Notes: generated from the letters alone by a model not told the origin. Shown: positions 18,155-29,321, numbered from the stretch's first letter. The stretch: 64,000 bases of DNA from Thermoplasmata archaeon (GCA_021792355.1 JAJYUV010000002.1:186581-250580); one strand, 5' to 3'. Numbers and translations: made by a program.

Positions 18155-18214
18155 ATGCGTTCAACGTATAGGTTAAAGAGGTTATGGAAGACTATACAGC
18201 AAAGGACATTGTAG
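18155..18214 (+). other. Possible 19-codon leader ORF overlapping gyrB
   Basis: ATG at the predicted transcription start opens a 19-residue frame (starting [11 protein letters not shown]) that ends within gyrB, 30 bases past its ATG. gyrB itself has a ribosome-binding site AAAGAGG. The arrangement resembles the leader ORF before the metE operon. It may be chance. Confidence 0.3.
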
Positions 18215-20184
18215 TACTAGAAGGGCTAAAGGCGGTAAGGAAAAGGCCTGCTATGTACATCGGAAGCACAGATGTACGAGGTCTGCACCAGCTTCTGTAC
18301 GAAGTTATGGATAACAGTGTGGATGAAGCGATGGGTGGTTTCTGTAAGAACATCTTTGTAACTGTCAAAGGAAAAAATGTTACAATAGAAGACGACGGAA
18401 GAGGGATACCGGTTGACGTTCATCCAAAATACAACAAGTCTGCCCTGGAGATCGTATTGACAGAGCTGCATTCAGGTGCTAAGTTTGAACAGAAAGTCTA
18501 CAAGGTTTCTGGAGGGCTTCACGGAGTTGGAGTTCACGTAGTAAACGCACTGTCATCTAGCTTCGAGATCTTCGTAAAGAGGGATGGATTTGTATATCAT
18601 CAAGGCTATTCCAAGGGAGAAAAACTCACTCCAGTAGAAAAGGTTGGAAAAATCAATGATGGCAAAATAGAGTGGACGAGGGCGATTAGCATAGGATTCC
18701 ATTTCAATTCACCAACTGGAACCTTGATAAGTTTCGAACCTGATGAGACGATAATGGAAACCGCTGAATATTCCTTAGAGACGGTAAGAGGTAGAATTGA
18801 AGAGTTGTCTTATCTTAACAAGGGACTCACAATTACGCTTGACTGGAATGGCACAATTACTACGTTCCAGCACCAAGGCGGGATAGAAGAAATGGTCCGG
18901 AACATGAACAAGGGTAAGAAAACGCTTCACGACGAAGTGATCTATGGTCAGATTAAATTTAATGGAGAGATGAAGGATATTTCCGGCACAAACAGTAAGA
19001 CCAGCAAAGAAGATTCAGAAGGAGATACTGCTCACCCCAGCACTTTCATTGAATTCGCTATTCAATACAACGAATCGGTTAGCGAGAACCTACTTGCATT
19101 TGCCAACGACATCAATACAAGAGAGGGAGGAACGCACGTATCTGGTTTCAAGGGGGCACTGACGAAGGTACTCAACGACGAGGCAAAGAATCAAGAAATC
19201 ATCGAGGACGAAAATTTCTTCACGGGTGAAGACGTAAGAGAGGGCCTGACCGCAGTAATAAGCGTGAAGATACCTGAACCTCAGTTTGAAGGTCAGACCA
19301 AAGAAAAGCTTGGAAACAGTAACGTCAAGGGCATGGTGTTTAGTGGAGTCACGGACCATCTGAAGAGATACTTTGAGGATCACCCTAGAGTCTCCGAGAT
19401 CATATGCAAGAAAGCATTCCAGGCTGCTGAGGCTAGGGAAGCGGCGAGAAACGCCAGAGAAATGGTCAGGTCGAAGTCCTCTCTTAATGCAACTCTTCCT
19501 GGAACGCTTGCAGATTGCACCTTAGAGGACCCTGCTAAGACCGAACTTTACGTCGTGGAAGGCGAGTCAGCAGCTGGCCCCGCGAAGCAAGGGAGGGATA
19601 GATCCTATCAGGCCATTCTACCAATTAGAGGGAAGATATTGAACGTCGAGAAGGCTGGATGGGACAAAATCTTGAAGAACATTCAGGTTAAAAATTTGTT
19701 TTCTGCTATCAACATGGGACCGAACGATCCGTACGACCCGAAGAAATTGAGATATGGTAAAATAATTTTCATGACTGATGCAGACGTTGACGGTAGTCAC
19801 ATTCGAACCTTGCTGCTCACTCTCTTCTATAGGCATCTTAAGGAACTGATAGTTAACGGGCATGTGTTCATTGCAGTTGTTCCACTCTTCAGGGTGCAGA
19901 AGGGAACTATTGTAAAGTATGTTTATACAGAAAGAGAAAAGGATGTTCTCATTAAACAGTTATCAAATCCGATCGTTCAAAGATTTAAGGGTCTGGGAGA
20001 AATGAACCCGGACCAACTCTGGGAAACCGCAATGAATCCGGAGACCAGGAAGCTTGTAAGAGTGCAGATCGAGGATGCCCAAGAGGCAGATTCACTATTT
20101 ACTCTTCTGATGGGAGAGCAAGTGGAACCGAGAAGAGAGTATATAATGAGCCATGCGACTGAAGCCCAGAATATCGATGTGTGA
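18184..20184 (+). CDS. gyrB: DNA gyrase subunit B
   Basis: A 666-residue type IIA topoisomerase ATPase subunit. The GHKL ATPase has [20 protein letters not shown] and [14 protein letters not shown]; the TOPRIM domain has [16 protein letters not shown] and [11 protein letters not shown] for metal and DNA cleavage. It is of the short type, lacking the large insert of enterobacterial GyrB. It is co-transcribed with gyrA. Bacterial-type gyrase in an archaeon with thermosome and PAN is characteristic of Thermoplasmata and some other euryarchaea and was acquired anciently from bacteria. Confidence 0.96.
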   Translation: MEDYTAKDIVVLEGLKAVRKRPAMYIGSTDVRGLHQLLYEVMDNSVDEAMGGFCKNIFVTVKGKNVTIEDDGRGIPVDVHPKYNKSALEIVLTELHSGAKFEQKVYKVSGGLHGVGVHVVNALSSSFEIFVKRDGFVYHQGYSKGEKLTPVEKVGKINDGKIEWTRAISIGFHFNSPTGTLISFEPDETIMETAEYSLETVRGRIEELSYLNKGLTITLDWNGTITTFQHQGGIEEMVRNMNKGKKTLHDEVIYGQIKFNGEMKDISGTNSKTSKEDSEGDTAHPSTFIEFAIQYNESVSENLLAFANDINTREGGTHVSGFKGALTKVLNDEAKNQEIIEDENFFTGEDVREGLTAVISVKIPEPQFEGQTKEKLGNSNVKGMVFSGVTDHLKRYFEDHPRVSEIICKKAFQAAEAREAARNAREMVRSKSSLNATLPGTLADCTLEDPAKTELYVVEGESAAGPAKQGRDRSYQAILPIRGKILNVEKAGWDKILKNIQVKNLFSAINMGPNDPYDPKKLRYGKIIFMTDADVDGSHIRTLLLTLFYRHLKELIVNGHVFIAVVPLFRVQKGTIVKYVYTEREKDVLIKQLSNPIVQRFKGLGEMNPDQLWETAMNPETRKLVRVQIEDAQEADSLFTLLMGEQVEPRREYIMSHATEAQNIDV

Positions 20185-20189
20185 TTTTC

Positions 20190-22562
20190 ATGATCGAGAA
20201 TACAGCGATTGAAAAGGAGATGAAATATTCCTACCTGGATTACGCGATGAGTGTAATTCTTGCTAGAGCAATTCCAGACGTCAAGGATGGTCTCAAACCT
20301 GTCCAGCGGAGAATACTTTATTCGATGTACGAGATGGGAGTCACTTTTGACAAACCTTACCGAAAGTCTGCAAGGATTGTCGGAGACGTAATGGGTAAGT
20401 ACCATCCTCACGGTGATGCTGCAATATACTCTGCGATGGCAAGAATGGCTCAGGATTTCTCACTGCGTTATACGCTTGTAGATGGTCAAGGCAATTGGGG
20501 ATCCCGCGACGGAGATCCTCCAGGAGCCATGAGATATACCGAGGCAAGACTGACCAAGATATCAAATGAAATGCTTGCAGACATCGAGTATGATACGGTA
20601 GATTTTACACTCAACTTTGATGGAACTCTCAAGCAACCGGTTTACCTTCCATCGAAGATTCCAAACATTCTCCTAAATGGAACTTCTGGAATCGCCGTTG
20701 GCATGGCAACCAATATGCCACCCCACAATTTAGGAGAGATCGTTGACGGATTGATACTTCTAATACGAAACAAAGATGCCGGATTAGAAGATTTATTGAA
20801 GGTTGTGAACGGGCCGGACTTCCCAACAGGAGGAATAATACTTGGGAAGAAAGGGATTATCGATGCATATAGGACGGGAAGAGGAAAACTCGATCTGAGA
20901 GCTAGGGCAGAGATAGAAAAGAACGAGATAATATTCTCTGAGGTACCGTACGAGGTCAACAAAGCAGAGCTTCTGAGTAAGATTGCAGAGCTTTCGAAGG
21001 ATGGAGTAATTGGCGGCATCTCCAACATAAAAGACGAAAGCAACAAGGACGGCATCAGGATTGTGATCAAAGTGAAGAATGATTTCAGTCCGGAGATCAC
21101 TCTCAACCAAATCTACGAGCACACTCAGGCTCAGGTGTCGTATGGAATAATAAATCTGGTACTCGTTAACAACGTACCCCGAACGATGGGTCTGCAGGAG
21201 ATAATGCGCGAATATCTGAACCACAGAGAGTTTGTGGTGAGAAGGAGAACAGAATTCTTCCTAAAGAAAGCGAAAGAGAGAGAACACATTCTAGAAGCAC
21301 TTGTCAAAGCTCTAGACGAAATTGATCTTACTATCAAAATAATCAGGAAGTCCAAGGAAGTAAAAGACGCGAGAGAGGGACTTAAGAAACAGTTTTCCTT
21401 GGATGACCTGCAAGCAAATGCAATCCTGGAGACAAGGCTACAGAAATTGACAGCGATGGAGATTTCGGACCTGAAGAAAGAGATGAAGGAAATCAAAGAA
21501 AACATCAATCATTACAAGGATCTGCTCGAGAACGAAGACAAGAGATGGGACTTGATCGTAGATGAGCTGGAGGAGATTAAGCAGAAATATGGAGATTCCA
21601 GACAGACTGAGATCACTGAATCTTATGTCGAAACCACTGAAGAAGAGCTAATCCCTCACGAGACTGATACGATCGTTCTTACGGAAGACAATAGAATAAG
21701 TAGGATTGAGGCGGATACTTTTTCGGCACAGAAAAGAGGGGGAAAGGGTGTATTTACGGGATCTAATGAGAGCGACATCAAGCAGGTGATAACCTGTGAC
21801 TCCCACGACAGAGTGTTCTTCTTCTCAGACGTTGGTAAGGTATTCCAGATGAAAGCATACAGCATACCCAAGGGGGAAAGAAGGTCCAGAGCTAAGCTTA
21901 TTTCTGCTGTTTTCGAAAACATGAAGGGAAGAATAGTCTTTATAATGAGCGAAAAAGGAAGTGAAGGAAAGAAGTATTTACTCTTCGTAACCGAAAAAGG
22001 AAGGGTGAAGAAGACTGAAATTTCCCAATACACCAATATCAGATCTAACGGACTCATCGCTCTGAAACTGCGTGAGGGAGACCTGCTCAAGGATGTATTT
22101 GTTACTTCAGGAGATGAAAAGATTGCGCTGCTCTCAACCGACGGACGGTTGGTTCTCGTGGACGAGCAAGAATTCAGATCAATGGGTCGCCCTGCATCTG
22201 GAGTGACCGGCATCAGGTTCAAAGGAGACAACAAGGTTGCGAGCGATGCTACCGTAACCACAAAGGAAATGATAGTTATCGCCGAAAAGGGACTTGGAAA
22301 GAGGGTTAGCGTAGAGGACTTTTCCATGAGACATCGTGGTGCTAAAGGAATGAGGGCGATCAAGGTCACCGAGAGGACGGGCAGACCAATCTATGTTTCC
22401 TCAATCGACGAGAAGGATGAACTCCTGATAATCACGAAGAATGGGAAAACCATCAGGACCGGCGTAGCCGCCATTCCTCAAAAGGGACGGAATGCTCAGG
22501 GAGTAAAACTAATAGAGTTGGATGAAGGGGATCAGGTGGCTTCTGTCACTCGGATCTCTTGA
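20190..22562 (+). CDS. gyrA: DNA gyrase subunit A
   Basis: A 790-residue DNA breakage-reunion subunit. The catalytic tyrosine is Y116 in [11 protein letters not shown]-terminal beta-pinwheel carries QKRGGKG near residue 515, a GyrA-box-like motif that supports DNA wrapping and negative supercoiling rather than topoisomerase IV activity. A GTG at 20181 in frame overlaps the gyrB stop; ATG 20190 gives the standard N-terminus [11 protein letters not shown]. Its 3' end overlaps the convergent mevalonate kinase gene by 17 bases. Confidence 0.96.
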   Translation: MIENTAIEKEMKYSYLDYAMSVILARAIPDVKDGLKPVQRRILYSMYEMGVTFDKPYRKSARIVGDVMGKYHPHGDAAIYSAMARMAQDFSLRYTLVDGQGNWGSRDGDPPGAMRYTEARLTKISNEMLADIEYDTVDFTLNFDGTLKQPVYLPSKIPNILLNGTSGIAVGMATNMPPHNLGEIVDGLILLIRNKDAGLEDLLKVVNGPDFPTGGIILGKKGIIDAYRTGRGKLDLRARAEIEKNEIIFSEVPYEVNKAELLSKIAELSKDGVIGGISNIKDESNKDGIRIVIKVKNDFSPEITLNQIYEHTQAQVSYGIINLVLVNNVPRTMGLQEIMREYLNHREFVVRRRTEFFLKKAKEREHILEALVKALDEIDLTIKIIRKSKEVKDAREGLKKQFSLDDLQANAILETRLQKLTAMEISDLKKEMKEIKENINHYKDLLENEDKRWDLIVDELEEIKQKYGDSRQTEITESYVETTEEELIPHETDTIVLTEDNRISRIEADTFSAQKRGGKGVFTGSNESDIKQVITCDSHDRVFFFSDVGKVFQMKAYSIPKGERRSRAKLISAVFENMKGRIVFIMSEKGSEGKKYLLFVTEKGRVKKTEISQYTNIRSNGLIALKLREGDLLKDVFVTSGDEKIALLSTDGRLVLVDEQEFRSMGRPASGVTGIRFKGDNKVASDATVTTKEMIVIAEKGLGKRVSVEDFSMRHRGAKGMRAIKVTERTGRPIYVSSIDEKDELLIITKNGKTIRTGVAAIPQKGRNAQGVKLIELDEGDQVASVTRIS

Positions 22563-23430
22563 AAATTCCTGCGCTCGTGGTAGAGGTATCGAATACTATC
22601 ACATTCATCTCCTTCAGTCTCTTTACTAATTTTTCTTTATCCTTCGGTATGATAACCACTGCACCCCCTCCTCCTGCTCCGGTAAGTTTCGCACCATAAC
22701 CTAGTTCCCTTCCTATCGACACGATCTTCTCTATCTGTTCGGTGGAAATTCCGAAGACCTTGAGTTCTGAGTGATTTTCATTCATCAGTTCTCCTACCCT
22801 TGCCGGATCCGACTTCATCACGGCCTTGACTCCATCTTCAGTTATACTGCCTATCCTGTTCATTATGTCCTTTGCAAATGATCCTCTTTCGTAGAATTTC
22901 TTAACCTTGGCCACCTGTTCTCTTGTCGACCCCTTGGATCCAGAGTAAACTATGACCAGATCCATGTTCCTGGTTGGAATGCTCGAAAAGTTCCATGAAA
23001 TTCCGTTCTTTTCTATCTTCCAGAGTGGTATCCCTTCTCTTCCGTTCGTGAGGACGAATCCCCCCGCAGCTATAGTAGATGTGTCTATAGGAGACCCAAG
23101 GCCCTGAGTACTATATTCTATGTTGAATGCCTCATTGGCGAGCTGCTCTTTTGAGTAGTCTCTCTCACTCAGCAGTATTCCGCTGATGATCACTGATGAA
23201 GTGCCTAGTCCGGATCCGGAGGGTACGCTTGTTTCGACCTTCACGTAAATATTGCTGAGTCCCAGGTATGAAAGGGTCTTCTGAACGAACGGAGTATACT
23301 GAAGTCCACTCCTGCTGGGAACAAGGTAGATCTTTGCAAATAGATCTACGGTCGCTGACAGTGCAGGATATCCGTAAACTACAGCGTGTTCACCAAACAA
23401 TATAACTTTGTGTGGCGAATAAACGACCAT
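22546..23430 (-). CDS. mvk: Mevalonate kinase (GHMP family)
   Basis: A 294-residue GHMP kinase phosphorylating mevalonate for isoprenoid lipid synthesis. [17 protein letters not shown] at the N-terminus, the ATP loop [12 protein letters not shown], the catalytic aspartate region [15 protein letters not shown] and the C-terminal [10 protein letters not shown] all match canonical mevalonate kinase. Thermoplasma itself is known to use mevalonate 3-kinase instead, so this gene helps place the organism. It lies four bases after the YbjQ-family gene, with which it probably shares a transcript. Confidence 0.88.
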   Translation of the reverse strand: MVVYSPHKVILFGEHAVVYGYPALSATVDLFAKIYLVPSRSGLQYTPFVQKTLSYLGLSNIYVKVETSVPSGSGLGTSSVIISGILLSERDYSKEQLANEAFNIEYSTQGLGSPIDTSTIAAGGFVLTNGREGIPLWKIEKNGISWNFSSIPTRNMDLVIVYSGSKGSTREQVAKVKKFYERGSFAKDIMNRIGSITEDGVKAVMKSDPARVGELMNENHSELKVFGISTEQIEKIVSIGRELGYGAKLTGAGGGGAVVIIPKDKEKLVKRLKEMNVIVFDTSTTSAGIFKRSE

Positions 23431-23434
23431 CTGC

Positions 23435-23821
23435 TCATTTGAGTGATACGGGCTGGCTCTGGGTATCGTCCTTCTGGGCTATGACGGCAGTACCGTATGC
23501 CAAGACCTCTGACATGGTCTGACCGATCTCTGAAGAATCGAACCTGACCTCTATTACAGCGTTAGCACCAAGCCCCTTTGCATGCTGTTTCAATCTTTCT
23601 AGTGCTTCATATCTGCTCTGGTCAAGCATTTGCGTGTACTCTTTTATCTCTCCGCCTGCGATGGTCCTGAGGCCTGCTATGACATTTCCTCCTATGCCTC
23701 TAGACCTTACGATCAATCCCCAGGTGAATCCGATGACGTTCGTTATTTTGTAGCCTGGAACGTAAGGCGTACTCACAACAATTAAATCGGCCGTCGAAGG
23801 GTTATAGTTTCCGCTGAACAT
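23435..23821 (-). CDS. YbjQ/UPF0145-family protein
   Basis: A 128-residue protein matching the YbjQ family: IVVSTPYVPGYKITNVIG near the start, a Gly-rich turn, ALERLKQHAKGLGANAVIEV, and a C-terminal AYGTAVIA strand. Members form pentameric assemblies of uncertain function. An upstream minus-strand promoter is likely in 23822-23880. It is directly followed by mevalonate kinase. Confidence 0.8.
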   Translation of the reverse strand: MFSGNYNPSTADLIVVSTPYVPGYKITNVIGFTWGLIVRSRGIGGNVIAGLRTIAGGEIKEYTQMLDQSRYEALERLKQHAKGLGANAVIEVRFDSSEIGQTMSEVLAYGTAVIAQKDDTQSQPVSLK

Positions 23822-23937
23822 GGAGGAGTTAGAAATCGAGAATATAAAATGGTTGTGTCAAGCTCCCATTTCCTTGGGTCCGCAAGGCTGGAGAGGCGGT
23901 CTAGTTTTTGTTCACTTAAAACTAGTCAATTAAACGC

Positions 23938-23981
23938 GTGACAAAAAAAACAAAAAGGAAACTAAGGTGTAAAACCTTAGT
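23938..23981 (-). terminator. Hairpin plus T-tract terminator of the thermosome gene
   Basis: Just past the thermosome stop, CTAAGGT and ACCTTAG (23962-23980) form a perfect 7-bp stem with a 5-base loop. On the minus strand it is followed by a T-rich tract with runs of five and eight T. This resembles an intrinsic terminator. Confidence 0.7.
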
Positions 23982-23985
23982 CAGT

Positions 23986-25611
23986 TTAGTCCTCTTCTCC
24001 GCCAGGTCTTCCGCCTGGTGGTTTCGGTGCTCCGGCGCTGGTTGCCTTCGTTGCTATTACATCGTCTATCCTGAGGATCATGACTGCAGCATCCGTTGCA
24101 CTGTCTATCGCCTGTTTTCCGACCCTGATCGGCTCGATAACTCCCTGCTCGATCATGTCAACAGGCTTCCCCTTCACCACGTCCACTCCTGCGTTTTTCT
24201 TACCATCTGCGTGCTCTTTCTTTAGGGAAATCAATATTCCTATTGAGTCTAGACCGGCATTCTCGGAAAGTGTCCTAGGCACTATCTCGATTGCCTCGGC
24301 GAATTTCTCTATCGCCAGTTGTTCTCTTCCTCCAACTGAGGCGCTGTATTCTCTTAGTTTCATTGCGATTTCTATTGCCGCTGCTCCGCCTCCAGGAATA
24401 ATCTTTCCGTCCTGCAGTGCCGCTGCGACTACGTGCAGAGAGTCTACTAGGCTTCTCTCCACTTCATCCACGACGTGTTCGGTTCCGCCCCTTACTAGTA
24501 CGGAAACTGCCTTCGGATTTTGGCACCCTGTGACAAAAGTGAGATGATCTTCTCCTATTTTCACTTCTTCCACTCTATCTGCCTTTCCTAGGTCCTTGGC
24601 GCTTAGGTCGTCCATGTTTGTTATTATTTCCCCACCGATGGCTTTCGCGAGTTTCTCAATATCACTCTTCTTGACACGTCTTGCGGCATATATTCCTTCC
24701 TTTGCTAAATATGCCATCGCCAAGTCATCAATCCCCTTCTGGGTGAGTATCACATTGGCACCCGTGGCTTTTACCTTGTCGACCATTCCCTTCAGAATGC
24801 TCTCTTCCTGCTTCTTGAACTTCGTGATGGATTCTGGATCTTCAATCCTTATTGAGGTATCGAACTCCGGCTTCTTGATTTCCAGTGCCGCGTTGAGCAG
24901 GGCTATCTTTGCCTTGTTCACAAGGACGGGCATTCCAGGGTGAACTCTCTCTTTGTCAACTATTACTCCCTGAATGAGTTGCGTGTCATCCACTGACCCG
25001 CCCTGTTTCTTGACGAGCTGTATATCGTCGAAATCTACGAATGTCTTACCATCCCTATCTTGGGCAACCTGCATGACTGATTTAACTGCAATTCCCGCTA
25101 GCTTACTCCTCGATGTTGACGCTCCCTTGGAGTTCAGGGCCGTATTGGCTATCTTGAGGAGAACCTTTTCATCCTTCCCAACTGGGGTGGACATCTCGCT
25201 GAGAACCTCTTTAGCTCTCTCTGCTGCCATCCTGTAACCAGAGGCTATGACTGTGGGATGAACATTCTGATTCAGCAGATCCTCCGCCTTCCTCAAAAAC
25301 TCTCCCGCCAGTATCGCGGCGGTTGTAGTTCCATCTCCGACCTCTTGATCCTGAGTCTTGGAAACCTCCACCATCATTTTTGCAGCGGGATGATCTATAT
25401 CCATTTCCTTCAAAATTGTAACGCCATCATTTGTAATGACGATGTCGCCCAAGGAATCCACAAGCATCTTGTCCATCCCCCTCGGGCCCAATGTCGTCTT
25501 TACCGCATCTGCAATTGCCTTGGCGGCGTTGATGTTGTTTTGCATCGCATTCTTTCCAGATTCCCTCTTTGCACCTTCTTTAAGAATAAATATTGGCTGT
25601 CCTGGCATCAT
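23986..25611 (-). CDS. Thermosome subunit (group II chaperonin)
   Basis: A 541-residue chaperonin subunit that folds proteins in a double-ring complex. [33 protein letters not shown] and [18 protein letters not shown] form the ATP site, and [16 protein letters not shown] lies in the C-terminal equatorial domain. The tail ends Gly/Pro-rich and acidic. Only one subunit gene is present here; others may lie elsewhere. A GAGGTG ribosome-binding site and a TATA box upstream give a short leader, unusual among the mostly leaderless promoters here. Confidence 0.96.
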   Translation of the reverse strand: MMPGQPIFILKEGAKRESGKNAMQNNINAAKAIADAVKTTLGPRGMDKMLVDSLGDIVITNDGVTILKEMDIDHPAAKMMVEVSKTQDQEVGDGTTTAAILAGEFLRKAEDLLNQNVHPTVIASGYRMAAERAKEVLSEMSTPVGKDEKVLLKIANTALNSKGASTSRSKLAGIAVKSVMQVAQDRDGKTFVDFDDIQLVKKQGGSVDDTQLIQGVIVDKERVHPGMPVLVNKAKIALLNAALEIKKPEFDTSIRIEDPESITKFKKQEESILKGMVDKVKATGANVILTQKGIDDLAMAYLAKEGIYAARRVKKSDIEKLAKAIGGEIITNMDDLSAKDLGKADRVEEVKIGEDHLTFVTGCQNPKAVSVLVRGGTEHVVDEVERSLVDSLHVVAAALQDGKIIPGGGAAAIEIAMKLREYSASVGGREQLAIEKFAEAIEIVPRTLSENAGLDSIGILISLKKEHADGKKNAGVDVVKGKPVDMIEQGVIEPIRVGKQAIDSATDAAVMILRIDDVIATKATSAGAPKPPGGRPGGEED

Positions 25612-25647
25612 TTAACTGGACACCTCGTTTTCCGTATTTTATTCTTC

Positions 25648-25656
25648 TATATAAAC
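25648..25656 (-). promoter_or_regulatory. TATA box of the thermosome gene
   Basis: GTTTATATA on the minus strand, centred about 41 bases from the ATG at 25611. The predicted leader of about 15 bases contains GAGGTG. Confidence 0.6.
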
Positions 25657-25766
25657 GTATTTCAGTGACATATTTGTACACATTCGTGAAACTTTGTCAC
25701 AGAGCCGATTTTCTGACAATTCCACAAATGGAAATCAACATATATTGAATCAAGATTAGCGATTAC

Positions 25767-25839
25767 GCCACCGTGGCTCAGTAGGTAGAGCAGCTGATTC
25801 GTAATCAGCAGGTCGGGGGTCCGAATCCCTCCGGTGGCT
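25767..25839 (+). tRNA. tRNA-Thr(CGT)
   Basis: A complete cloverleaf without intron. The acceptor stem GCCACCG/CGGTGGC is fully paired, the D stem is GCTC/GAGC, the anticodon stem GCTGA/TCAGC holds loop TTCGTAA with anticodon CGT, and the T loop is TCCGAAT. The CCA end is not encoded. A TATA-like ACATATATTG about 25 bases upstream is the probable promoter. Confidence 0.95.
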
Positions 25840-25917
25840 TTGCTTCTTTAGTGTGTCCTTTCCTGTATAGAGATAATAAGAAAGCATATTTCTGTGACAG
25901 AAAAAATTAGGTGAATA

Positions 25918-25940
25918 AAGTTTAAAAAAAATAAAAAATG
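25918..25940 (-). terminator. T-rich terminator of the SSS symporter operon
   Basis: On the minus strand, directly after the symporter stop, two T-tracts of six and eight occur within about 20 bases. This is the oligo-T form of archaeal terminator. Confidence 0.55.
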
Positions 25941-25947
25941 AAAAGAA

Positions 25948-27495
25948 TTACTTTGCACCAGAGCCCGGCGCAGCAACTGCCTTAGGTTTAGCCCCTCCCG
26001 CAATAGCCGCACCGATTGCGACTATCAGAAGATTCACCAGTACTCCGACCAATCCCGCATAGAAGAATCCCAGTGGTGTGCTGAATTTGAAGAACACAGT
26101 AGTTATGCTGTTTCCGTGGCTTATCACGAAGTTTGCATCTATCAGCAATCCCAATCCAGTCAACTGCCCAGCCAGCCACCCAACTCCCACTGCCCATTTG
26201 TTCAGTCTCTTGCTATAAAGAGCTAGGAATATGGAAGGGAGAGTCTGTAGTATTATTATCCCTCCAACCAGCTGCAGCTGTAAGGAATATGTTGCCTGCA
26301 CGACAAAGATGAATGCCAGCGCGATGAACTTGAACATTATCGAGAAGTACTTTGACAACCTTGCCTCGAGTTTTGGTGTCATGCTCTTCATGTAAGGCTT
26401 AAGCACGTTTCTGGTGAGGAGATTGGCTTGGGCTATCGCCATTATGGATGCGGGAACCAGACCTCCAATAAAGATTCCTAGGAATGCAAACCCTACGAAC
26501 CATGGCGGGAAGTATGCATATATGAGAGACGGTACAGTAGTCACCACTCCGTATGTGTGGATCAAAGGAAGCGCCTTTGATGCACCATATGCCAGTACTC
26601 CGAAAAGAGCAAGTAATGCGAGACCTACTCCGTATATCGGTAGAAGGGCCGTGCTCATTCTAAGCTTCTTGGTGCTGCTCGTGCTGAGAACTCCATTGAT
26701 AGCGTGCGGATAGAGATACAGGGCGAGGGCACTGCCTATGGTCAGACTTATGAATCCGTTCAGGAATAGGGCTGAGAGCTTGTACGTTCCGGTTGCCGGA
26801 AGAGGCTTAGCAGTTGCCATAGCAGCAAAAGCGTGACTGAAACCACCGATGTAGATAGGAATGAGTACGACCGCTGCTATGACTGTGACGAATATTATGA
26901 CATCCTTCATTACTGCCGTTACTACTGCTCCTCTCAGTCCGCTGGTAAATGTGAAGGCTGCAAGTATCACGAATGCAATTATAAGGGATACCTCTGTTAG
27001 AGTCGCAGCGTCGCTGATCACCAGCTGGCCTATCATAACCTTGAGTACCGCCTGCATTCCGTAGATTTGCAGAGCTATGTAGGGAAGTTCAGCAACGATT
27101 CCTGTCAACGCAATTATCGCAGCTAGCGACCTGCTGTTGAACTTGTCTCTTACCATGTCAACAGCCGTGACATAGTTGTACTTCCTAGACATCTTCCAGA
27201 GTCTCGGCATGGTGATCATCGCCACACCAAAGGTCATTCCAACGTACGGTACTGCGAAGAAGTATACCGCACCTTTCACGTAGAGAGACTCTGGAATTGC
27301 TATAAAGGTATAGGCCGTATATAGGTCAGCTCCTACCAAGAACCAAGCCAGATAGCTACCGACTTTTCTCCCAGCGAGCGCCCAGTCCCCCAGGTCGCTC
27401 ATATCCCCCTTTCTCCAACGCGAAGCCCAAAATCCCAGGCCTACGAAAAGTATGAAAAGGCTGACAAACACCGCAAATACTTCTACGTCGTTCAT
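25948..27495 (-). CDS. Sodium:solute symporter family (SSS) transporter
   Basis: A 515-residue membrane protein with about thirteen hydrophobic segments. DWALAGRKVGSYLAWFLVGADLYTAYTF near the N-terminus (in part: LAGRKVGSYLAWFLVGADL) is the SSS signature region, and GLVPASIMAIAQANLLTRN is the second conserved block. SSS members drive uptake of monocarboxylates, amino acids, sugars or pantothenate with Na+ or H+. The overlapping upstream DUF3311 gene is the usual partner of the monocarboxylate-type members, so an organic acid is the best guess. Confidence 0.85.
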   Translation of the reverse strand: MNDVEVFAVFVSLFILFVGLGFWASRWRKGDMSDLGDWALAGRKVGSYLAWFLVGADLYTAYTFIAIPESLYVKGAVYFFAVPYVGMTFGVAMITMPRLWKMSRKYNYVTAVDMVRDKFNSRSLAAIIALTGIVAELPYIALQIYGMQAVLKVMIGQLVISDAATLTEVSLIIAFVILAAFTFTSGLRGAVVTAVMKDVIIFVTVIAAVVLIPIYIGGFSHAFAAMATAKPLPATGTYKLSALFLNGFISLTIGSALALYLYPHAINGVLSTSSTKKLRMSTALLPIYGVGLALLALFGVLAYGASKALPLIHTYGVVTTVPSLIYAYFPPWFVGFAFLGIFIGGLVPASIMAIAQANLLTRNVLKPYMKSMTPKLEARLSKYFSIMFKFIALAFIFVVQATYSLQLQLVGGIIILQTLPSIFLALYSKRLNKWAVGVGWLAGQLTGLGLLIDANFVISHGNSITTVFFKFSTPLGFFYAGLVGVLVNLLIVAIGAAIAGGAKPKAVAAPGSGAK

Positions 27496-27746
27496 CTTCC
27501 CCTCTCCATTTTATTCAGCAACAGAGCTGCAGTCACATAAAATGCCGCAGAAACAAATAACCAGAACGTTTGGAACCAGTAAAAAAAGGTGATTCCAAAA
27601 AGTTCTGGGCCCTTGAAGTTATAGATCGGCGTCAGTGCAAATACGACCATTGGTATCAGCAACAAAAGCGCGACCGAAATCTTCTGGCCCGTTGTCCCCT
27701 TTGTTTCGAGCGACAGTTCGTCAAGACTAACTTCGGCTGTCGTCAT
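27492..27746 (-). CDS. DUF3311-family small membrane protein
   Basis: An 84-residue protein with two transmembrane helices (about residues 25-43 and 55-77) separated by a short loop ending in FFYWFQTFWLF, as in the DUF3311 family. The stop overlaps the symporter start by four bases. These small proteins are found with SSS symporters and are thought to act as an accessory subunit. A TATA-like ATATTTATAT around 27777-27786 serves the pair. Confidence 0.7.
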   Translation of the reverse strand: MTTAEVSLDELSLETKGTTGQKISVALLLLIPMVVFALTPIYNFKGPELFGITFFYWFQTFWLFVSAAFYVTAALLLNKMERGR

Positions 27747-27869
27747 TATTAACCGAAGTGTGCTATGTTAGTGGCCATATTTATATTTACTTATGGTTTA
27801 ACGTTTTAATACTACCGAGACATCGGAGAAAATCAATAAACAATTAATCTCACGGGCGACTCCCGAATA

Positions 27870-29321
27870 GTGGAATATAAGTGGACTGTCCTCTCCAACA
27901 CTACTCTTGGAACTTTGATGTCTTCACTCGACACAAACATAGTCCTGATATCGCTCCCAACCATTGCGAAGGAACTTCCACAGACAACTGTCCTCGATCT
28001 GCTCTGGATACTAATGGGTTACACGCTACTCACTGCAGCAGTACTGGTCAATTTTGGCAGACTCTCAGACATGTTCGGCAGGGTTCGCCTTTACACTTTT
28101 GGATTTTCAGTTTTTACTGTCGGGTCTGCTCTTTGTAGCCTGTCGCAGACTGGTCCCGAACTGATTGGTTTCAGGCTAGTCCAGGGAGTTGGAGCCGCCT
28201 TCCTATTCTCCAATAGTGGGGCAATCATAACGGATGCTTTCCCTGAGACAGAAAGGGGAATGGCTTTAGGAATAAACCAGGTAGCAATAGTGGCGGGGTC
28301 TGTTTCAGGTCTTGTACTCGGTGGAGTCCTGACCTATACGATTGGATGGAGGTCTATATTCTATGTCAACATACCCATAGGAATAGCAGCTACTATCTGG
28401 GCACATCACAACCTGAGGGAACTTGCTGTAATCAAGAAAGGTCAGAAAATGGATATCGTGGGAAACGTTTCATTTGCAGGTGGGATTAGCCTCGTTCTTG
28501 CGGCCATAACATTCTACGCCACGAACTCTACTTCCATTGACAAGGTGTTTGCGATGCTGATAGGAGGGGTCCTAGTGTTCATTGGTTTCATTGCCTATGA
28601 GTTAAGGGCTGATAACCCGATGTTCGACCTCAAGCTGTTCAAAATCAGGTTATTCGCAGCTGGAAATCTGGCAATATTCATGAATGCTCTTGCAAGGGGA
28701 GCTGTGACTTTTGTCCTGGTGTTCTATCTCCAGGGACCAACGATGAGACTTAATCCATACGTCGCGGGTCTTTTCCTTGTCCCGACTTCCATATCGCTCT
28801 CGTTCTTCGGACCTATAAGCGGCCGGTTATCTGACAGGTATGGAGCAAGATTGATTTCTACGATCGGTTTAGTGGTATCTGCGATAGGATTCGTGATGTT
28901 GTCACGCTTAGGACAGACTACAACATTCAATTCTTTGGTGGTGCCACTGGTATTCGTGGGCAGTGGAATGGGCATTTTTGCATCCCCAAACAGAGCATCC
29001 ATCATGAACTCGGCACCCCCTCCTGAAAGGGGAATTGCGTCTGGAATGAGTTCCACTCTGGTAAATGTAGGCAGCATCTTCAGCATGGGAATGGCTTTTT
29101 ACGTAATATCCTTGAACGTTCCAATGAAGTATCTCGCGGGCATTTTCCTTGGTACATCTTCCGGAGGACAGGTTGGGCCATGGGTGAACTCCTTCATCAA
29201 TTCCATACATTACCTGTTCTTCATTTCAACTGCAATACTTTTGATTGCCATTATTCCTTCCGTTCTGAGAGGAAACAGATTGGTATTGCCACCTCCACTT
29301 CCCAAGGAAGTTGGAAAGTGA
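27870..29321 (+). CDS. MFS transporter, DHA2 (14-TM drug:H+ antiporter) type
   Basis: A 483-residue membrane protein. The N-terminus SSLDTNIVLISLPTIAKEL is the DHA2 motif in helix 1, GRLSDMFGRVRLYTFG is MFS motif A, and a second GRLSDRYGAR lies in the C-terminal half. Such proteins export drugs or metabolites in exchange for protons. The start is GTG with no good alternative. It is divergent from the SSS operon and has no co-directional partner nearby. Confidence 0.85.
   Translation: MEYKWTVLSNTTLGTLMSSLDTNIVLISLPTIAKELPQTTVLDLLWILMGYTLLTAAVLVNFGRLSDMFGRVRLYTFGFSVFTVGSALCSLSQTGPELIGFRLVQGVGAAFLFSNSGAIITDAFPETERGMALGINQVAIVAGSVSGLVLGGVLTYTIGWRSIFYVNIPIGIAATIWAHHNLRELAVIKKGQKMDIVGNVSFAGGISLVLAAITFYATNSTSIDKVFAMLIGGVLVFIGFIAYELRADNPMFDLKLFKIRLFAAGNLAIFMNALARGAVTFVLVFYLQGPTMRLNPYVAGLFLVPTSISLSFFGPISGRLSDRYGARLISTIGLVVSAIGFVMLSRLGQTTTFNSLVVPLVFVGSGMGIFASPNRASIMNSAPPPERGIASGMSSTLVNVGSIFSMGMAFYVISLNVPMKYLAGIFLGTSSGGQVGPWVNSFINSIHYLFFISTAILLIAIIPSVLRGNRLVLPPPLPKEVGK

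Noticed and set aside
21656..22369. 237-codon minus-strand ORF inside gyrA
   Set aside because: Antisense shadow of the GyrA C-terminal domain.
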